DNA of 47,599 nt from Bacteroidota bacterium (lineage in GTDB: Bacteria > Bacteroidota > Bacteroidia > Bacteroidales > CAIWKO01), in NCBI GenBank assembly GCA_037133915.1, contig JBAXND010000033.1, forward strand, positions 1-47,599, read 5' to 3'. Of this stretch, positions 45,257-47,599 are shown piece by piece. The notes beneath the pieces are model-generated. The model did not search any database. It worked only from the letters and a program-made list of their open reading frames with translations, and had not been told where the DNA came from. The position numbers and the translations under genes are program-made. The stretch's first letter is position 1. Every line of letters starts with the position of its first letter.

Positions 45257-46483
45257 TTGAACCTGGAATTTTTCATAGCCAGCCATATAGTATCGGGCAA
45301 CAAGGCAAATTTCTCAAAGCCTATTGTCAGGATAGCCGTTATCAGCATTGCTCTGGGCATTGCGGTGATGATTATTTCCGTTGCCATTGTTACAGGTTTT
45401 CAGAAGGAAATTCGCGATAAAGTGATAGGTTTCGGTGCCCACATTCAGATCAGTAATTTTGATTCAAACAATTCACTGGAATCAACTCCTGTCAGCAAAA
45501 TCCAGACCTTTTATCCGGCGCTCGACAAGCAGCCGGGCATACGGCATATTCAGGTGTATGCAACCAAAGCAGGCATTATTCGAACCAGCGACGAGATCCA
45601 GGGCGTGGTGCTCAAAGGCGTTGGCAGCGACTACGACTGGTCGTTTTTCAAAAATAAAATAATAAGTGGCAGCGCTTTGAATATCAGTGATACAGGCAAA
45701 ACCAACGAAGTGCTGATTTCAAAAATACTCGCCGGGCAGTTGAGGCTGGGCGTTGACAGCTCTCTGATAATGTACTTTATCAATGAAGGGCAGTCAGGAC
45801 CAAGCGTTCGCAAGTTCAAGATTCATGGAATTTATGAAACAGGTCTGGAGGAATTTGATAAGCTTTTTGTAATTGGCGATATCAAACACATTCAGCGGCT
45901 CAATCAATGGGACAGCACTCAGGTCGGAGGGTTCGAAGTACTTATCAATGATTTTGATGATCTCGACCGCATTGCCGCTGATGTATATGCTTCCATAGGC
46001 TATGACCTCGATTCAAAAAGTATTAAACAGCTTTATCCGCAGATATTTGACTGGCTCGGTTTTCAGGATGTAAATGTTGCCATTATACTTATCATGATGG
46101 CGTTTGTGGCTGTCGTGAATATGATCAGCGCACTGCTCATTCTGATTATTGAAAAAACCACCATGATCGGGATTTTAAAGGCGCTTGGCCTGCGCAACTG
46201 GAGTGTACGGAAAATATTTCTGTACAATGCGGCATGGCTGGTAGTCCGCGGATTGTTCTGGGGCAACGTAATTGCTCTTGGTTTGTGCTTTTTGCAGCTA
46301 TACACGGGCGTTTTGAAACTCGATGCCGCCTCTTATTATGTTTCACAGGTCCCGATAAATCTAAGCCTGGTCAATATTGTGCTTATAAATTCAGGTACCA
46401 TTGTGGTGTGTCTGATTATTCTCATCATTCCGTCATACATCATCACCCGCATCACACCTTTGAAAGCGATTCGCTTCGATTAG
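45257..46483 (+). CDS. FtsX-like / LolE-type ABC transporter permease
   Basis: The 408-residue protein has the layout of lipoprotein-releasing permeases: an N-terminal helix (IVRIAVISIALGIAVMIISVAIV), a periplasmic MacB-like domain (residues about 48-250) and three C-terminal helices with the FtsX segment MVSALLILI-like MISALLILIIEKTTMIGILKALGLRNWSVRKIF. It would work with a LolD-like ATPase to release lipoproteins from the inner membrane, or act in a related function; no ATPase gene is next to it. The start is TTG at 45257, giving MNLEFFIASHIVSG, which matches the usual start of the family. An ATG eight bases upstream opens only a three-codon frame. It is divergent from the NamZ-like gene. 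Confidence 0.85.
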   Translation: MNLEFFIASHIVSGNKANFSKPIVRIAVISIALGIAVMIISVAIVTGFQKEIRDKVIGFGAHIQISNFDSNNSLESTPVSKIQTFYPALDKQPGIRHIQVYATKAGIIRTSDEIQGVVLKGVGSDYDWSFFKNKIISGSALNISDTGKTNEVLISKILAGQLRLGVDSSLIMYFINEGQSGPSVRKFKIHGIYETGLEEFDKLFVIGDIKHIQRLNQWDSTQVGGFEVLINDFDDLDRIAADVYASIGYDLDSKSIKQLYPQIFDWLGFQDVNVAIILIMMAFVAVVNMISALLILIIEKTTMIGILKALGLRNWSVRKIFLYNAAWLVVRGLFWGNVIALGLCFLQLYTGVLKLDAASYYVSQVPINLSLVNIVLINSGTIVVCLIILIIPSYIITRITPLKAIRFD

Positions 46484-46507
46484 GCGGTAAGTCACAAAGT
46501 GAAAATG

Positions 46508-46550
46508 TCGGTTGTTGAGATTCGGTCGTTGAGCCTGTCGAAACGCCGAA
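46508..46550. repeat. REP-like palindrome with adjoining direct repeat
   Basis: TCGGTTGTTGAG (46508-46519) is repeated as TCGGTCGTTGAG (46522-46533). The second copy is part of a hairpin TTCGGTCGTT...AAACGCCGAA (46521-46550) around GAGCCTGTCG. Sequences of the form GTTGAGCCTGTCGAAA are a familiar class of dispersed intergenic repeats in many bacteria. It lies between two genes on the plus strand. Confidence 0.65.
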
Positions 46551-46700
46551 AGGTCTGTGTCGAGTTAAAAGGTGAGGCGAAGGAGGAACCCGCCTATAGC
46601 GAATCATAAGTAGAGAAGGCTCATTCATTCCGTTGAATATTTTTTCACAGGTCAAAATGGTCAAATTATTGCATGCCGTAAACTGAATCGAAAACAATTT

Positions 46701-46708
46701 TACATTTG
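46701..46708 (+). promoter_or_regulatory. -7 promoter element of the 227-residue protein gene
   Basis: TACATTTG is a perfect -7 match, 22 bases before the ATG at 46730. No -33 TTTG is seen at normal spacing. Confidence 0.5.
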
Positions 46709-46729
46709 TATCAGTAAACAACCAAAGCC

Positions 46730-47413
46730 ATGGCAAAAAGTAATGAAGTTATCGAAAGGCTGAAGAGCAAATCGGCGGTGAAGCTGCAGATTTTTGATAA
46801 TACCCGCAAAGTCTTCAACGACCTGAAAGAAGTGGCAAAAGAATTTGCCATGGAGACCAACCGCGAAATATCCAAAACCCATCCGAAAATTACTGTTGAT
46901 TTCAGAGACAAGGGTGAGTTTGAGGCCGACCTGAAGGTAGCTGCCGACATGCTGGTTTTCATGATGCACACCAATATTTTTGAATTCCCGATTGACCATA
47001 CTATCATGAAAAGTTCTTACGTGAAAAAGGACGTTATGAGGTCGTATTGCGGGATAATATATGTGTATAATTTTCTGGCCGACTCCTTTAAATACAACCG
47101 GCAGAATGATGTTGGCTATCTGGTGGCACGTATTTTCGTAAATAAAGAATTTCGGTTTATTGTGGAAGGAAAGCGTCAGGTAGAATTCCTGAACAATAGT
47201 TTTACCGAACAAATTATTGATAAAAATATTATACGTAAAATACTGGAGACATCGGTAATTTATTGTGTTGATTTCGATTTGCTCCTGCCACCCTACGATG
47301 CCGTTAAAGAGGTGTCGGTGAGCGAGATGCAGGAATATACATCCAATGTGAATTTGCGCACCGGCAAGCGTTTGGGCTTTCGCTTTCAGGCCGATCCGGA
47401 TGAAACTATGTAA
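46730..47413 (+). CDS. Conserved hypothetical cytoplasmic protein (unknown)
   Basis: I do not recognise a named family. The 227-residue protein has no signal peptide and no membrane helix. The first 50 residues are charged and helical (IERLKSKSAVKLQIFDNTRKVFNDLKEVAKEFA), and later parts look alpha/beta with VEFLNNSFTEQIIDKNIIRKILETSVIYCVDFDLLLPP. The C-terminus is basic and then acidic (RTGKRLGFRFQADPDETM). It has its own -7 element, a start that begins MAKSNEVIER, and ends about 130 bases before a tRNA-Glu. Composition is like the other housekeeping genes. It may be a Bacteroidota-specific core protein. Confidence 0.7.
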   Translation: MAKSNEVIERLKSKSAVKLQIFDNTRKVFNDLKEVAKEFAMETNREISKTHPKITVDFRDKGEFEADLKVAADMLVFMMHTNIFEFPIDHTIMKSSYVKKDVMRSYCGIIYVYNFLADSFKYNRQNDVGYLVARIFVNKEFRFIVEGKRQVEFLNNSFTEQIIDKNIIRKILETSVIYCVDFDLLLPPYDAVKEVSVSEMQEYTSNVNLRTGKRLGFRFQADPDETM

Positions 47414-47485
47414 CGATAATTAATGTTTATTAACGTATATTACAACAGCTGCGTTACGAACGTACCGAATTTTTTTTCAGGAAAA

Positions 47486-47516
47486 TTTGCCGGATAAAAA
47501 ATTATTCCTATTTTTG
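47486..47516 (+). promoter_or_regulatory. Promoter of tRNA-Glu
   Basis: TTTG (47486-47489), a 19-base spacer and a perfect TATTTTTG (47509-47516) form the best Bacteroidota promoter in the window, 30 bases before the tRNA. Confidence 0.85.
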
Positions 47517-47546
47517 CACTCCCAATTTTAAGGGAAAAAGCATTTT

Positions 47547-47599
47547 GGTCCGTTCGTCTAGGGGTTAGGACGCCAGGTTTTCATCCTGGTAACAGGGGT
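47547..47599 (+). tRNA. tRNA-Glu (anticodon TTC), cut by the window end
   Basis: The 5' acceptor GGTCCGT, the D-arm with GTCTAGGGGTTAGGAC and the anticodon arm CCAGG-TTTTCAT-CCTGG (anticodon TTC) are present. The sequence ends inside the T-arm, so the 3' acceptor half is beyond the window. Confidence 0.92.

Noticed and set aside
45193..45387. Longer N-terminus of the NamZ-like protein
   Set aside because: The extension overlaps the divergent permease gene and precedes a clear signal peptide starting at the ATG at 45192.

Overview
This window looks like a chromosomal segment of an uncultured or environmental Bacteroidota species. The evidence is: two proteins with type A and one giant protein with a type B (gliding-motility C-terminal) type IX secretion signal, the last directly followed by a PorP/SprF partner; many promoters of the Bacteroidota type (TTTG, about 20 bp, TAnnTTTG); few Shine-Dalgarno sequences; and a FISUMP-domain lipoprotein-like gene. 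The overall composition is moderately AT-rich.

Layout. 1-2180: a WG-repeat protein cut near the window edge, a secreted CAP-domain protein, and two tRNA-Leu genes (GAG, CAG) with a terminator. 2530-7746: a three-gene RND efflux operon (TolC-like, lipoprotein adaptor, pump). 8015-11147: a T9SS-exported beta-propeller-like protein and a PagL-like lipid A deacylase. 11221-13452: a KefB-like antiporter. 13581-15143: an ATPase/PD-(D/E)XK-like gene enclosed by four copies of one short inverted motif. 15481-20148: three different aldehyde dehydrogenases (MMSDH, AASADH, PruA) for amino-acid catabolism. 20436-22319: a T9SS-exported alpha/beta hydrolase and a FISUMP protein. 22855-34453: a 3511-residue secreted adhesin-like PKD protein plus PorP/SprF. 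34454-38668: a horizontally acquired RiPP island (precursor peptide, CPBP protease, radical SAM maturase, pseudo-radical-SAM partner). 38739-45192: an apparent operon of NamZ-like muramidase, TMTC-like GT-C/TPR membrane protein, Ser/Thr kinase and FHA-protease. 45257-47599: a LolE/FtsX-like permease, a REP-like palindrome, an unknown conserved protein, and a tRNA-Glu cut by the window end.

Two parts stand out. First, the RiPP island is bracketed by a perfect 45-bp direct repeat of the 3' end of the porP gene, starting on a codon boundary and ending at the stop codon, so porP stays intact; there is no recombinase inside. Second, the ATPase gene at 13644 is a compact unit whose two ends each carry an inverted pair of the same motif (core TTTATATTTGGCGGAAT), with its promoter in the loop of the left pair and its stop codon overlapping the right pair. 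Both look like mobile or selfish units without their own transposase. In addition, the giant protein contains a clear higher-order duplication: three tandem copies of a five-domain block of about 455 residues.

All family names come from reading motifs in the translated sequence and from general knowledge; no database search was run.
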